Position numbers and translations under genes: made by a program. The notes below the pieces were generated by a model. That model did no database searches. It had not been told where the DNA came from and saw only the letters and a program-made list of their open reading frames with translations. Source: Chitinophaga niabensis (GTDB lineage: Bacteria; Bacteroidota; Bacteroidia; Chitinophagales; Chitinophagaceae). From it: DNA of 64,000 nt. This document shows positions 53,324 to 62,630 of this stretch, one piece after another (within the stretch, counting starts at the first letter, position 1; every line of letters starts with the position of its first letter). Location: positions 2,480,001 to 2,544,000 of the forward strand of contig NZ_FSRA01000002.1 in NCBI RefSeq assembly GCF_900129465.1. Direction: 5' to 3'.

Positions 53324-55273
53324 ATGTCTAAAAAAGGCCTCATTCTTATTGTGTTCCTGCACCTTGCCATGTGGATGCATGCATCGGCACAGGATTCCCT
53401 GCAGGTTCAGGCGAGCCTGGATTCCATCAAAGGAATGGCGGACGATACGGTCAAAGTGAACCGGCTCATGGCCAGATCTAAAAGTCTCTACCGCTATTTT
53501 GATAAACGTAAGGAAGATAACGCCTTCCTCCAGGAAGCCATCAACGTTTCCCATAAGATCCGCTATAACAAAGGATTAGCAGAAGGATATAACGAGCTGG
53601 GCACGGCTAAACGAAATAAATCCCAATACATCCTCGCAGCCGATTTTCATGAAAGGGCCCTCAAATATGCAGAAGACGCAAAAGACGTTCGCCTGATCAC
53701 TATTTCCCTCAATAACATCGGGGTAGATTACCGCAGGAGGGATATGCTGCCCAAAGCATTCGACTTCCACTTCCGTGCGCTTAAACTGGCTGAAAAGGCC
53801 AATGATGTCCGTAATATCTGCATCGCCACTAACTCCATCGGCAATATCAAACTCTCAGACGGCAAGTATAACGATGCCATCCAGGAATTTTCCCGCAGCC
53901 TCAGGCTGGAACGGGAAGGTAAAAACGATCTCGGTGTGGCCATTAACCTGGGTAACCTGGGATATGCCTATGAGGGGCTGGGGCAGCTGGACAAAGCCAT
54001 TGAATACTATAAAAGCTCCCTGGCCGTTAACCAGGCTATGGATAATAAAACAGGGATGTCCATCTGTTATACCTGCCTGGGCACCGCCTATCAGAAAAAG
54101 AAGAATTACCCCCTTGCCATGGAATACCTCCAAAAGGCATTACAGGCAAATGATAAAGTAGACGACAAAGTACATGTGGCAGAAAGTTACCTGAGCATCG
54201 GACGTTTATTGAATGAAGAAGGTAAACATGAAGAAGCCCGCAAATACATCCAGGGATCTATAGACCTGGGTTTGAAATGGGGATTCAAATCTACCCTGAT
54301 GGAGGCTTACAAAGCCATGGCGGATAACTACAAACGCGCTGGTGATTTCAACCGTTCCATTGATAATTCCAATCTCTCCCTCCTGTACAAGGATAGTATC
54401 CTGGACGAAAGGTCTACTACAGAGTTTGCACAGATGCAGGCGATGTATGTAGTACACCAGAAGGATAACCAGATCAAACAATTACAGCAGGAACAGGATA
54501 TCAGCCAACTGAGGATCCGCCGTAACCTGGCACTGGCCATTGCGCTGGCAGGTTTTCTTTTTATGCTGATCGTAGGCGGGTTCTTTTATATCAGGCACCG
54601 TAACCTCCAGGCGAACCGCCAGACCCTTCAGCTGGAATTACGTTCCCTTCGTTCTCAAATGAACCCGCATTTCATTTTCAACTCGCTTAGTTCCATCCAC
54701 CGTTATATCTGGAGCAATAACCAGGAAGAAGCATCGGATTACCTCACCAAGTTTTCCAAACTGATGCGCATGATCCTGGATAACAGCCAGCATACGTTCA
54801 TCCCTTTGAATAAGGAGCTGGAATCCCTGCGTTTGTATCTTGATCTCGAAGCATTGCGCTGTAATAATATCTTTGATTACAACATTCATGTGGCAGAAAA
54901 TATCAATGAAGAAGAAGTGCTGATCCCGCCCATGATCATTCAACCCTATGTAGAGAATTCCATCTGGCATGGCTTAGTGCACCGTAAGGATAAAGGCCGT
55001 TTGGATATCAATGTGAGCCTCAATGGGAGAGTACTCGAAATACTTGTAACAGATAACGGCATCGGCCGCAAACTGGCGATGGAGATCAAAGCCAAAAAAG
55101 ATCATCTGCATAATTCCATGGGTATGAAAGTGACCGAGGGCCGTATAGCACTGATCCGCAAGATCAATAATACCAAAGATGCCAACGTGGTAGTGAACGA
55201 TCTGCAGGACCATGTAGGGCTGGCTACCGGAACGCAGGTAAAGATCGTATTGCCCGCAGAATTTTTATTTTAG
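53324..55273 (+). CDS. TPR-containing LytS-type sensor histidine kinase
   Basis: From the ATG at 53324 the protein starts MSKKGLILIVFLHLAMWMHA with a cleavage site SAQ; an ATG at 53267 adds 19 residues before it. About 380 residues of TPR repeats follow (for example GLAEGYNELGTAKRN and LAINLGNLGYAYEGLGQLDK-type units), then a membrane helix near residue 430-450 (ALAIALAGFLFMLIVGGFFY). The His_kinase part carries the phosphoacceptor in RSQMNPHFIFNSLSSIHRYI, and a HATPase with PPMIIQPYVENSIWHGLVHR and DNGIGR. The response-regulator gene follows 35 bp later, so this is a LytS/LytTR pair. The signal is unknown. Confidence 0.9.
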   Translation: MSKKGLILIVFLHLAMWMHASAQDSLQVQASLDSIKGMADDTVKVNRLMARSKSLYRYFDKRKEDNAFLQEAINVSHKIRYNKGLAEGYNELGTAKRNKSQYILAADFHERALKYAEDAKDVRLITISLNNIGVDYRRRDMLPKAFDFHFRALKLAEKANDVRNICIATNSIGNIKLSDGKYNDAIQEFSRSLRLEREGKNDLGVAINLGNLGYAYEGLGQLDKAIEYYKSSLAVNQAMDNKTGMSICYTCLGTAYQKKKNYPLAMEYLQKALQANDKVDDKVHVAESYLSIGRLLNEEGKHEEARKYIQGSIDLGLKWGFKSTLMEAYKAMADNYKRAGDFNRSIDNSNLSLLYKDSILDERSTTEFAQMQAMYVVHQKDNQIKQLQQEQDISQLRIRRNLALAIALAGFLFMLIVGGFFYIRHRNLQANRQTLQLELRSLRSQMNPHFIFNSLSSIHRYIWSNNQEEASDYLTKFSKLMRMILDNSQHTFIPLNKELESLRLYLDLEALRCNNIFDYNIHVAENINEEEVLIPPMIIQPYVENSIWHGLVHRKDKGRLDINVSLNGRVLEILVTDNGIGRKLAMEIKAKKDHLHNSMGMKVTEGRIALIRKINNTKDANVVVNDLQDHVGLATGTQVKIVLPAEFLF

Positions 55274-55308
55274 ACAGAGGGGCAGAGAAAATAGCAAAAT
55301 ATCACCAC

Positions 55309-56070
55309 ATGAGCGAGATTAAAGCAATTATCGTTGACGATGAACAGCATTGCATTGATGCTTTGCAGACTATGCTGCAGAAAAAATGCCCGGAAGTGAC
55401 GGTACTGGCCGGCGTGAATAGTGTACAGGACGCTAAACAGATCATAGACGATCTGCGGCCGGACCTGGTTTTCCTGGATGTGGAAATGCCCCATCAGAAT
55501 GGGTTTGAATTATTGAAGCTGTACGATAAGGTGCATTTTGATGTGATCTTTACCACTGCTTACGAACAATACGCCCTGAAAGCTATCAAGTTTAATGCCC
55601 TCGATTACCTGCTGAAACCATTCAGCGTACAGGAATTACAGGAAGCCCTCCGCAAGTTCCACGAAAGGCGCCTGAATAAACAGGATAACAGCACCGCCCC
55701 GCTGGAAGTTTTCCTGCAGAACATGAAAACTTTGCAGCAGACCAATAAAAAGATAGCACTCCCAACTATTAACGGGTTGGTGTTCATGCCTGTACAGAAT
55801 ATCGTAAGATGTGAATCCACCGGCAACTATACCAAGATCTTCTTCACAGATAAAAAGCAGCTCCTGGTGTCCAAACCACTCAAAGAGTTTGAAGAGCTGC
55901 TTACAGACGTGGATTTCTTCCGCATACATAATTCCCACCTGATCAATTTACAACAGATGGAATCCTATATCCAGGGAGAAGGTGGGTTTGCCTTGATGAG
56001 CGACGGCACACAGGTAGAAGTGTCACGCAGGCGTAAAGCAGATTTCCTGAAAAAAGCGATGCAGTTTTAA
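55309..56070 (+). CDS. LytTR-family response regulator
   Basis: The 253-residue protein has a receiver domain with the acidic pair VDDE near the start, the phosphoacceptor Asp in LVFLDVEMPHQNGFELL, Thr-Thr in VIFTTAYEQYALKAIKFNAL, and the Lys in DYLLKPFSVQEL. The C-terminal LytTR DNA-binding domain is at about 150-250 (NIVRCESTGNYTKIFFTDKK, LLVSKPLKEFEELL and FFRIHNSHLINLQQMESYIQ). It is the partner of the preceding kinase and is very likely cotranscribed with it. Confidence 0.93.
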   Translation: MSEIKAIIVDDEQHCIDALQTMLQKKCPEVTVLAGVNSVQDAKQIIDDLRPDLVFLDVEMPHQNGFELLKLYDKVHFDVIFTTAYEQYALKAIKFNALDYLLKPFSVQELQEALRKFHERRLNKQDNSTAPLEVFLQNMKTLQQTNKKIALPTINGLVFMPVQNIVRCESTGNYTKIFFTDKKQLLVSKPLKEFEELLTDVDFFRIHNSHLINLQQMESYIQGEGGFALMSDGTQVEVSRRRKADFLKKAMQF

Positions 56071-56146
56071 TGGCAGTCCTGCCGCACCAAATTTACTTCC
56101 AATCTTACCACTTATCGGCAATACAATACCGGATATTAAATCAAGG

Positions 56147-56177
56147 TTGCGGACTGCTATATTGGAATGTACTTTTG
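56147..56177 (+). promoter_or_regulatory. Consensus promoter of a small RNA
   Basis: TTG (56147-56149), a 20-bp spacer and TACTTTTG (56170-56177) match the phylum's promoter. No gene follows on this strand before the terminator at 56253. Confidence 0.7.
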
Positions 56178-56182
56178 TTGCA

Positions 56183-56280
56183 CGTTCAAGGTCATCAATT
56201 GTTTGTTACAAGAATTTTCTCTGCATTACTAGCGTTTGATTAGCCCCAAAGGAAAAAGACACCCTTCTGGTGTCTTTTTT
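56183..56280 (+). ncRNA. Probable small RNA, about 98 nt, between the LytTR and ispH genes
   Basis: Transcription from the promoter above would begin near 56183 and stop at a strong hairpin, AAAAAGACACC/GGTGTCTTTTT (56253-56263/56269-56279) with loop CTTCT. No ORF starts in it. The body before the terminator has little internal pairing, as in antisense-type small RNAs. The same hairpin also ends ispH on the opposite strand. Confidence 0.55.
56253..56280. terminator. Bidirectional terminator of ispH and of the small RNA
   Basis: An 11-bp perfect stem with A and T tracts on the two sides. The ispH stop codon is at 56282, so the stem begins just after it. Confidence 0.9.
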
Positions 56281-56281
56281 G

Positions 56282-57511
56282 TTATCCGAAAGTTTCTATC
56301 GCTTCATTCACTTTATGTTCCAGTCCGTAAAAAGAAAGTAGTTTCCGGATCACTCCCTCTACAATGGCATCCGGGCAGGATGCGCCACTGGTAAGGAGAA
56401 TGGTAGCCGGCGTTTCCTTTTGCGGAAGGAATTGGGTGCTGTGCAGCTCCTGGTGATGATGGAAATCCCAGTGTAATACCTCATCGCGGGAAAGGAGCTT
56501 TTCTTCTGAGGAAACAAAATAGGTAGGGAGTTTCTCCTCGCAGAGCTCTACCAGGTGGGAAGTGTTGGAACTGTTATACCCGCCCACCACAATGGCCAGG
56601 TCGGCTTCCTCTTCCAGCATCCCTGTAACAGCAGTCTGGTTGTCGTTTGTGGCATAACATAAAGTATCCCTTGTGTCCGCAAACCTTTCAGCCACCTGGT
56701 TATCTGCCAGCTGGTATTTCTCCTGGATGGTCTGTTTGATATAGTCTGCAATAGCCTGTGTTTCCGATGCCAGCATGGTAGTCTGGTTCACTACACCAAC
56801 ACGCTGGAGGTGTTTGGTAACATCGAACCCTTCAGAATATTGTCCTTTGAATTCTTCGTAGAATTGCTCCGCAGGCTGTGTGCCCAGGATGTAGGCTGCC
56901 AGCCTGTGGGTTTCTTCCATATCCTTTACAACAACTGTAGGGGTATGGTGCCTGCTATGGGAAAAAGTAGCCCGGGTTTCTTCATGTTTGGGTTTGCCAT
57001 GTACGATCACGGTATATTCTTTGGCCGCAATCTGTTCAGCTTTATTCCATACACGTTCAACAAAAGGGCAGGTGGTATTATATTGAAGCGGGGTGATCCC
57101 CATGTCCTGCAACCTGCCTTCAATTTCCAGGGTGGTGCCAAAAGCAGGAATGATCACAATATCGTCTGCACTCAATTCGTCCCAGGGGATCAGCTGCCGG
57201 CCGGAAGTATCCATCAGGAACTTCACGCCACGGGAAAGCAGGTCGTTGTTCACCTGCGGGTTATGGATCATTTCGCTCAGCAGGAAGATCCTTTTCCCCT
57301 CATTTTCATCCACCGTTTTAAAAGCGATCTCAATTGCATTTTCCACCCCGTAACAAAACCCGAAATGCCGGGCAAGTTGTATCCGTACAGGCCCAAAATC
57401 CAGCAGGGTAGGGGTGAAGTCTTTCTTCATGCGGTCCTGCTGTTTCCGCTGCTGTTTAATAGCAGAGATCAGTGGGCTGCGGTATATAATAGGAACGTTA
57501 AATGTCTTCAT
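56282..57511 (-). CDS. ispH: 4-hydroxy-3-methylbut-2-enyl diphosphate reductase
   Basis: I chose the ATG at 57511 (MKTFNVPIIYRSPLISAIKQ). A reading from 57700 would add 63 residues with no family match. At about 409 residues it is the long IspH type found in Bacteroidota and cyanobacteria. The three cysteines that hold the iron-sulphur cluster are visible: ARHFGFCYGVENAIEIAF, YNTTCPFVERVWNKAEQIAA and LTSGASCPDAIVEGVIRKLL. HGKPKHEETRATFSH gives the conserved His and Thr. It makes the isoprenoid precursors IPP and DMAPP at the end of the methylerythritol phosphate pathway. Confidence 0.93.
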   Translation of the reverse strand: MKTFNVPIIYRSPLISAIKQQRKQQDRMKKDFTPTLLDFGPVRIQLARHFGFCYGVENAIEIAFKTVDENEGKRIFLLSEMIHNPQVNNDLLSRGVKFLMDTSGRQLIPWDELSADDIVIIPAFGTTLEIEGRLQDMGITPLQYNTTCPFVERVWNKAEQIAAKEYTVIVHGKPKHEETRATFSHSRHHTPTVVVKDMEETHRLAAYILGTQPAEQFYEEFKGQYSEGFDVTKHLQRVGVVNQTTMLASETQAIADYIKQTIQEKYQLADNQVAERFADTRDTLCYATNDNQTAVTGMLEEEADLAIVVGGYNSSNTSHLVELCEEKLPTYFVSSEEKLLSRDEVLHWDFHHHQELHSTQFLPQKETPATILLTSGASCPDAIVEGVIRKLLSFYGLEHKVNEAIETFG

Positions 57512-57718
57512 GTGGTTCGTCTGTACATTGTCTTGTGCCGTACAAAGATAACAAGAATCTGATTGCCCATAATTCGGTAAATTCGTATCGCTTAAATCCC
57601 CGCCCGTGAACATCACCAGGTCCATATTATGCTTAAGCGCTGCCTTGTTCTTTACGGTAACCTCTTCAAATGCCCAGGATGCGCTCCTTGCCGCAGCCAT
57701 AAAACAAAGGCTGGATAA

Positions 57719-57853
57719 GCAAACCTTCCGCCGCCGGAACTCGCCGGAGTAAGTTATATGGTACTGAATGTGTTAAAGACCGGAGAGGCTACCCTTTATG
57801 TGGAACCGCGGAATAAACAGCCCATTTCCTACCTGGGGAACATTATAGAATAA
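57719..57853 (+). pseudogene. Possible C-terminal remnant of a lost gene
   Basis: Forty-four codons are open from a stop at 57716-57718 to a TAA at 57851-57853 and read ANLPPPELAGVSYMVLNVLK, then TGEATLYVEPRNKQPISYLG and NIIE. The wording is protein-like, with a Pro-rich turn and two beta strands. The frame lacks a good start (ATG at 57758 would leave 31 residues). The upstream part is occupied by the ispH leader region. I do not recognise the family. Confidence 0.3.
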
Positions 57854-57855
57854 AA

Positions 57856-57882
57856 AAAAGCCCCCAGGGAGATCCTGAGGGC
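57856..57882 (-). terminator. Terminator of the bestrophin-like gene
   Basis: The stem GCCCCCAGG/CCTGAGGGC (57860-57868/57874-57882, one mismatch) lies 22 bp after the leftward stop. On the minus strand it is followed by eight T. Confidence 0.85.
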
Positions 57883-57904
57883 CTGTTCAATCCTTAACCT
57901 TACC

Positions 57905-58822
57905 TTATAAAACATAGTAAGCGGGTTGCTGCTGTTCAAGTTCTACCTCCGGCAGCTGCGTTTCTTCCAGCATCTGCAAAAGGTCCCGCTCAACTTTACG
58001 GGCAATGCTTGTCATAGGAGTATCAGTTGGTTTATTTTCAAACGGGTCCTGCAGGTTGATGGCCATTTTCTCGATCAGCAGAAAAGAAGCTGAAATAGCT
58101 GCCACCAACGGCACTTCTACAATACCAAGGGAATCTATAAGGGCAAAGGGAAGTAACAGGATAAAAAAGATCACGGCAAAATGGGTATACAGGCTGTAAG
58201 TGGCCGGAAAGATCGTGTTCTTGATCCGCTCACATTTACCCATCGCATCACAAAGCCGGGTAAGCGTTCTGTCCATTTCCACCTGCTGGTAACTATTGAT
58301 CCATTCATGCTGCAGGGCATACCGCAGATCACGGCTATGCATCTGGAGAAGACCGGCAGGAACATTATCGAATTTCGAAACAAAATTCAGTTCCCGCCGG
58401 GAGAGCAGCCGGTCCAATCCTTTAAGTGGATCTTTCTTTCTGAGCGCTTGCCCGAGGGCATAATTCCATGCTATCTGTCTCCTTACGAATTGGTCCCGGA
58501 AATGCCTGATCTCCTCTGATTCATTTGTGTTATTGATCATGGATGTCAACTGCCTCACCAGTGAACGGGAATCATTTACAATGGCTCCCCAGATCGTACG
58601 TGCTTCCCACCAGCGATCATATGCCTGGTTAGATCTGAAAGCCAGGAGCAGGGATAATACTGTACCCAGTACCATCGGTATGGCCAGCGGAATAGCAATC
58701 TCACGTAATCCGTATTGATAATAAAGGATATTGATCAGCAGCGTGTAAACCGTTACTGCCAGTATCTCATACCGGATCGTACCAAAAATATATCTTAGCG
58801 GAATACCTTTCTTTAGCAACAT
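57905..58822 (-). CDS. Bestrophin-family anion channel
   Basis: The 305-residue protein fits the bacterial bestrophin (UPF0187/YneE) family. LGTVLSLLLAFRSNQAYDRW is the conserved hydrophobic pore helix with the Asn-x-x-Tyr-x-x-Trp block, followed by WWEARTIWGAIVNDSRSLVR. FAVIFFILLLPFALIDSLGI forms a later membrane helix. KMAINLQDPFENKPTDTPMT carries the Asp-Pro-Phe...Asn/Asp cluster that in animal bestrophins binds calcium. It is probably an ion channel in the inner membrane. It lies 37 bp downstream of the Usp-like gene on the same strand, and the two may be cotranscribed. Confidence 0.9.
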   Translation of the reverse strand: MLLKKGIPLRYIFGTIRYEILAVTVYTLLINILYYQYGLREIAIPLAIPMVLGTVLSLLLAFRSNQAYDRWWEARTIWGAIVNDSRSLVRQLTSMINNTNESEEIRHFRDQFVRRQIAWNYALGQALRKKDPLKGLDRLLSRRELNFVSKFDNVPAGLLQMHSRDLRYALQHEWINSYQQVEMDRTLTRLCDAMGKCERIKNTIFPATYSLYTHFAVIFFILLLPFALIDSLGIVEVPLVAAISASFLLIEKMAINLQDPFENKPTDTPMTSIARKVERDLLQMLEETQLPEVELEQQQPAYYVL

Positions 58823-58859
58823 AATTCATCATTTTAATTTTCACCGGTAAGGCATCATC

Positions 58860-59345
58860 TTAATTTTGCAGTACCAGCAGCTCAGCAATCGAAGTGGCGG
58901 AAGGAGCAGTCTGTTTGGGTGTATGTATGATCAGTTCCCTGATCGGCAAACGGCATTTCTTTAACAGCTTTTCAGGATTATAGCTTTCACTCCCCGGGCA
59001 CTGATAAACCAACGACTGTGGCATAGCTACTTCATGGATCTCATGTGCTTTCAGGAAGTTCCGCAGCGCAGGAGTAGTGCTGCCGTAGAAGAATTCTACT
59101 TTTATTTCACGGATCGTTTTGGCGTACTTATTCTTCATCACTTCACAGGCCTCTCTGAAATCGCCGGTAACAAGCGTATGATGTCTTCCTGATTTGGTGA
59201 ACATCCAGAGGTCCAGAATGGAGTCCGGCATTCTTAATGCATGCATCAGCGTGATGCTCACCACTTCATCATTCCGCTCTGCCAGGTTGTGCAGGTAGTT
59301 TAATGAACGAATGGATAGATCAGTGGGTACGAGTATGTTTTTCAT
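58860..59345 (-). CDS. Universal stress protein-like, divergent
   Basis: The protein is about 161 residues from the ATG at 59345 (an ATG at 59351 is also in frame). It has the UspA-type opening KNILVPTDLSIRSLNYLHNL with the Asp of the ATP site, and ITLMHALRMP as the second strand. The typical ATP-binding GxxGxx9GS loop near the C-terminus is not visible; VAMPQSLVYQCPGSESYNPE takes its place. It is thus a degenerate or non-nucleotide-binding Usp fold. It sits between the bestrophin gene and the divergent OmpR gene. Confidence 0.65.
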   Translation of the reverse strand: MKNILVPTDLSIRSLNYLHNLAERNDEVVSITLMHALRMPDSILDLWMFTKSGRHHTLVTGDFREACEVMKNKYAKTIREIKVEFFYGSTTPALRNFLKAHEIHEVAMPQSLVYQCPGSESYNPEKLLKKCRLPIRELIIHTPKQTAPSATSIAELLVLQN

Positions 59346-59513
59346 GAGCATTTATTTTAAAACAAAACTAAAATGGGGGTGTTAGAAGGAAGTAAATGCA
59401 GGATTAGAAGATAGTTGCGAAATGATAAAAATCTGTTGGCAAAGAGGTTAGAATCTGGTAAGAGAATGTGCAAACCCACTGTTTTCTGGGCTTCAGTGTT
59501 TAAATTTGGAAAG

Positions 59514-60224
59514 ATGAGGATTTTATTAGTAGAAGATGAACCTGCTGTGGTATCTGTGATCTCCCGTGGATTAACAGAATCAGGATATGAGGTAAGTGTG
59601 GCGCCGGATGGTTTGCTGGGGCTGGATATGGCGCGGAATAACAATTTCGGCCTGATCATCATGGATGTAATGCTGCCCGGAAAGAACGGGATAGAAGTAT
59701 GCCGGCAATTAAGGGCTGACCAGGTACAAACACCCATCCTGATGTTAACTGCATTAGGTACTACGGAAAATGTAGTGATCGGGCTGGACAGTGGGGCAGA
59801 TGATTACCTCACCAAACCTTTTAAATTCCAGGAACTGGAAGCCCGTATCCGTTCCCTGCTCAGAAGAAGGAGTACAACACCCCTCAACGGCAAAGATAAC
59901 AATAACGTGCTGCGAATGGCTGACCTGGAACTGGATACCGATACCAAACAGGCCTCCCGCAAAGGACGGATCATGACCTTAACCGCTACGGAATACCGCC
60001 TGCTGGAATACCTGCTGCGCAATCCCAGGAAAGTATTGTCCAGGGTAGAGATCCTGGAGCATGTATGGGGCATTGATTTCAATATGAGCACCAAAGTAGT
60101 GGACGTATATGTGAACTACCTCCGCAAAAAAATAAATAAAGACAGTGGGCCGGAACTTATACAAACCGTTGTAGGCCATGGTTATATGCTAAAAGAAACC
60201 CTTGCCGATGAAAATTCGTACTAA
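59514..60224 (+). CDS. OmpR/PhoB-family response regulator
   Basis: I chose the ATG at 59514, where MRILLVEDEPAVVSVISRGL opens the receiver domain. The phosphoacceptor is Asp in LIIMDVMLPGKNGIEVCR, Thr is in ILMLTALGTTENVVIG, and Lys in DDYLTKPFKFQELEARIRSL. The C-terminal winged helix reads RIMTLTATEYRLLEYLLRNP with GIDFNMSTKVVDVYVNYLRK and VVGHGYML. A -7-like TAAATTTG ends 5 bp before the ATG, so the mRNA may have almost no leader. The gene overlaps the kinase gene by 23 bp, so the two are translated together. Confidence 0.93.
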   Translation: MRILLVEDEPAVVSVISRGLTESGYEVSVAPDGLLGLDMARNNNFGLIIMDVMLPGKNGIEVCRQLRADQVQTPILMLTALGTTENVVIGLDSGADDYLTKPFKFQELEARIRSLLRRRSTTPLNGKDNNNVLRMADLELDTDTKQASRKGRIMTLTATEYRLLEYLLRNPRKVLSRVEILEHVWGIDFNMSTKVVDVYVNYLRKKINKDSGPELIQTVVGHGYMLKETLADENSY

Positions 60225-61569
60225 GATCATGCTGCTGTTTGCGATACTGACGGTATCCATTATTTCAGTAATGTGCTTTTTTGTGTATTACCTGGCTACG
60301 CAGTATTCTTTTGAAGATTTCTATAAACGGCTTGAAATACGGGCATACCTCACTGCTACAGCTGCTTTCCCGCCTGTGGGAACAGATACGCTGGCATATA
60401 ATTATATACGGGACAAACACCTGGAAAAACTGCCATCAGAAAATGAATATATCCTGCGCATCCTGCCCGGCAACAAAATAGAGGCGCATCATTACATTGG
60501 CCTTCAACCGGAATTCTACCAGGCCGTGATCAGGGAAGGAAGGGAAACGTTCCGGAATGGAGACCGGTTCTATGAAGGCATCCTCTACACCAGCGGAGAG
60601 AATAGTTACATCGTGATCGTGTCCGCAGTGAATGAGTATATGTCGCAATACATGACGGACCTGCGGCGGATCCTGCTTACCTGCCTTACAGTAGCGCTGG
60701 CACTGATCATAGGAACAGGGCTGTTCTTTTCACGTTATATTTTAATGCCCGTACATCGTATTATAGACCGGGTGAAAGATATCAGTTCCAGTAACCTGCA
60801 TTTACGTGTGGAAGCACACGGCGGAAATGATGAGATCCGTGAGCTGGCAGATACTTTTAATAATATGCTGGATCGTTTGGAGATGGCTTTTGAAACACAG
60901 AATAACTTTGTAAGTAACGCCTCGCATGAACTGAGTACACCACTTACGGCTATTATCGGGGAAGCAGAGCTGGCATTGAGCAAGGAAAGGGATTGCCTGA
61001 GCTACCGCGCTGCCGTCAGTAATATGCTGCGGGAAGCAGAACGCCTGGAACATATTACGCGCAGCCTGTTACACCTGGCACAAACAGGTTTTGATGGTAA
61101 AAAAGAAAGCTGGGACATGGTGCGTACAGACGAATTGCTGTTTGCCGTAAAACATGTGATAGACCGTATCACGCCGGATAATAAAGTAGAGATTGATTAC
61201 AGTCTTTTCCCGGAAGAAGAAGAGAAAATGAATGTGCTGGGTAGTTTTCAGTTACTGGAACTGGCGCTGAGCAATATTGTGAGCAATGCCGTGAAGTATT
61301 CCAGCAACCGGCCGGTATCGCTGGCATTAGCTGCTACCAATTCCAAGAACATCATTATTGTAAGGGACCTGGGGATTGGTATACCCGTACCGGACCTGCC
61401 TTATATCTTTTCTCCTTTTTTCCGTGCATCCAATACACAGCCATTTAAAGGTTACGGGATAGGGCTGCCGCTCACAAAGAACATTATCCGCATGCACAAG
61501 GGGGAGATCATAGTAAACAGCCGTATGGGGGAAGGAACGGAGATCAGGGTGGAATTGCCTTCGGCATAA
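60202..61569 (+). CDS. HAMP-containing sensor histidine kinase
   Basis: The 455-residue protein has a membrane helix at about 8-30 (IMLLFAILTVSIISVMCFFV), a periplasmic sensor of about 130 residues, a second membrane helix near 152-175 (TCLTVALALIIGTGLFFSRY), a HAMP region, HisKA with the phosphoacceptor in FVSNASHELSTPLTAIIGEA, and a HATPase with NIVSNAVKYSS, DLGIGIPV and GYGIGLPLTKNI. It overlaps the OmpR gene. The sensor domain does not match anything that I can name, so the stimulus is open. Confidence 0.92.
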   Translation: MPMKIRTKIMLLFAILTVSIISVMCFFVYYLATQYSFEDFYKRLEIRAYLTATAAFPPVGTDTLAYNYIRDKHLEKLPSENEYILRILPGNKIEAHHYIGLQPEFYQAVIREGRETFRNGDRFYEGILYTSGENSYIVIVSAVNEYMSQYMTDLRRILLTCLTVALALIIGTGLFFSRYILMPVHRIIDRVKDISSSNLHLRVEAHGGNDEIRELADTFNNMLDRLEMAFETQNNFVSNASHELSTPLTAIIGEAELALSKERDCLSYRAAVSNMLREAERLEHITRSLLHLAQTGFDGKKESWDMVRTDELLFAVKHVIDRITPDNKVEIDYSLFPEEEEKMNVLGSFQLLELALSNIVSNAVKYSSNRPVSLALAATNSKNIIIVRDLGIGIPVPDLPYIFSPFFRASNTQPFKGYGIGLPLTKNIIRMHKGEIIVNSRMGEGTEIRVELPSA

Positions 61570-61623
61570 AAGAGTGCCTGTTACTGAAAGCTAATTTGCT
61601 TAACACCCTTTCTGCCAGCCAGC

Positions 61624-62520
61624 CTACTTCTCGTCACTATATTTCTTCAGCCAGTTCTTCTCCTCTGAAGTGAGGCTTTCATATCCCTTCTCATTGATCT
61701 TATCCAGCAATTCATCCAGCCGGGTGCCGATAGCCACCTCATTATTCCTCACCACGCGGAGGGGAGATTTTTTAGGTTTGAACTTCTTAGGTGCCCTGGC
61801 TTCGCGGCGGGAGAAGATCCCTGATATTTTATCAAAGGCCGTGATCAATGGCCCGCAAAGGTCAGTGCCGCTCTGCAATACCCGGATATAACCAAAGCCA
61901 AAAGCAGCACCTCCCAGGTGAGAGAGCAGTCCGCCCAGGTTACCATCTGCCATGGAAAACACGTCTATCAATACCAGCGCAATGGCCAGCCATTTTAACC
62001 GGATATTGAAGACCCCGAACAGCGCTATTTCAAGATTAGGCATGAGGGTACTGCTGGCTACGAGAAAGGTCATAACAGCAGCTGAGGCTCCTACCATGGT
62101 CCCGTCTATTCCCCGGTAACCGGGAAGGAGATTGTAAACCGTTACATAAACTATACCGCCAACAAGCCCTCCGAGCAGGTATAAAGGCAGCACACGCCGG
62201 TTACCCAGGTCTGAACGGAAAAGATTGCCGAAAAAGAAAAATATCATCAGGTTAAACAATACATGGAGTACCATGTAATGGGTGAACATATAGGAAATAA
62301 AGCCCCATGGCTTCACCAGCAATTGGTCAGGGCTGGAATGCAGCGCCAGGTTGTCGTACAGGAAAACGAAAACAGGGTTGGCACTGTCCGATGCGAGGGC
62401 AACCAGCCTGATAATACCCATTAGAAAGAAAATAGCGATATTCGTTACGATCAGGTACGTAACCATATTTTCCTGCCTGATCCAGTTCCGCAATTCCGTT
62501 TTGATAGAAGTTCCGTTCAT
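61624..62520 (-). CDS. Rhomboid-family intramembrane serine protease
   Basis: The 298-residue protein has six or seven hydrophobic segments and the rhomboid catalytic pair: Ser in GTMVGASAAVMTFLV (GxSx) and His in LGGLLSHLGGAAFGFGYIRV. FTHYMVLHVLFNLMIFFFFG is the conserved HxxxN helix. The C-terminal 75 residues are soluble, basic and then acidic (APKKFKPKKSPL and later LDELLDKINEKGYESLTSEE). These enzymes cut membrane proteins within the bilayer. Gene neighbours give no substrate. It converges on the histidine kinase gene (54-bp gap) and is divergent from rpsA. Confidence 0.9.
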   Translation of the reverse strand: MNGTSIKTELRNWIRQENMVTYLIVTNIAIFFLMGIIRLVALASDSANPVFVFLYDNLALHSSPDQLLVKPWGFISYMFTHYMVLHVLFNLMIFFFFGNLFRSDLGNRRVLPLYLLGGLVGGIVYVTVYNLLPGYRGIDGTMVGASAAVMTFLVASSTLMPNLEIALFGVFNIRLKWLAIALVLIDVFSMADGNLGGLLSHLGGAAFGFGYIRVLQSGTDLCGPLITAFDKISGIFSRREARAPKKFKPKKSPLRVVRNNEVAIGTRLDELLDKINEKGYESLTSEEKNWLKKYSDEK

Positions 62521-62630
62521 AATGGAAAATTAAAGAAAATTGTTGATCCCGGCGGAAACAGCTGTCATTAATAACGTTATATTTAATATGTAACCCGCTT
62601 ATATACACGGGCTATTTGGTCCAAAAAAAA

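Noticed and set aside
57512-57700. N-terminal extension of IspH (63 residues)
   Set aside because: The added residues have no family counterpart and contain no targeting signal. The ATG at 57511 matches the usual start.
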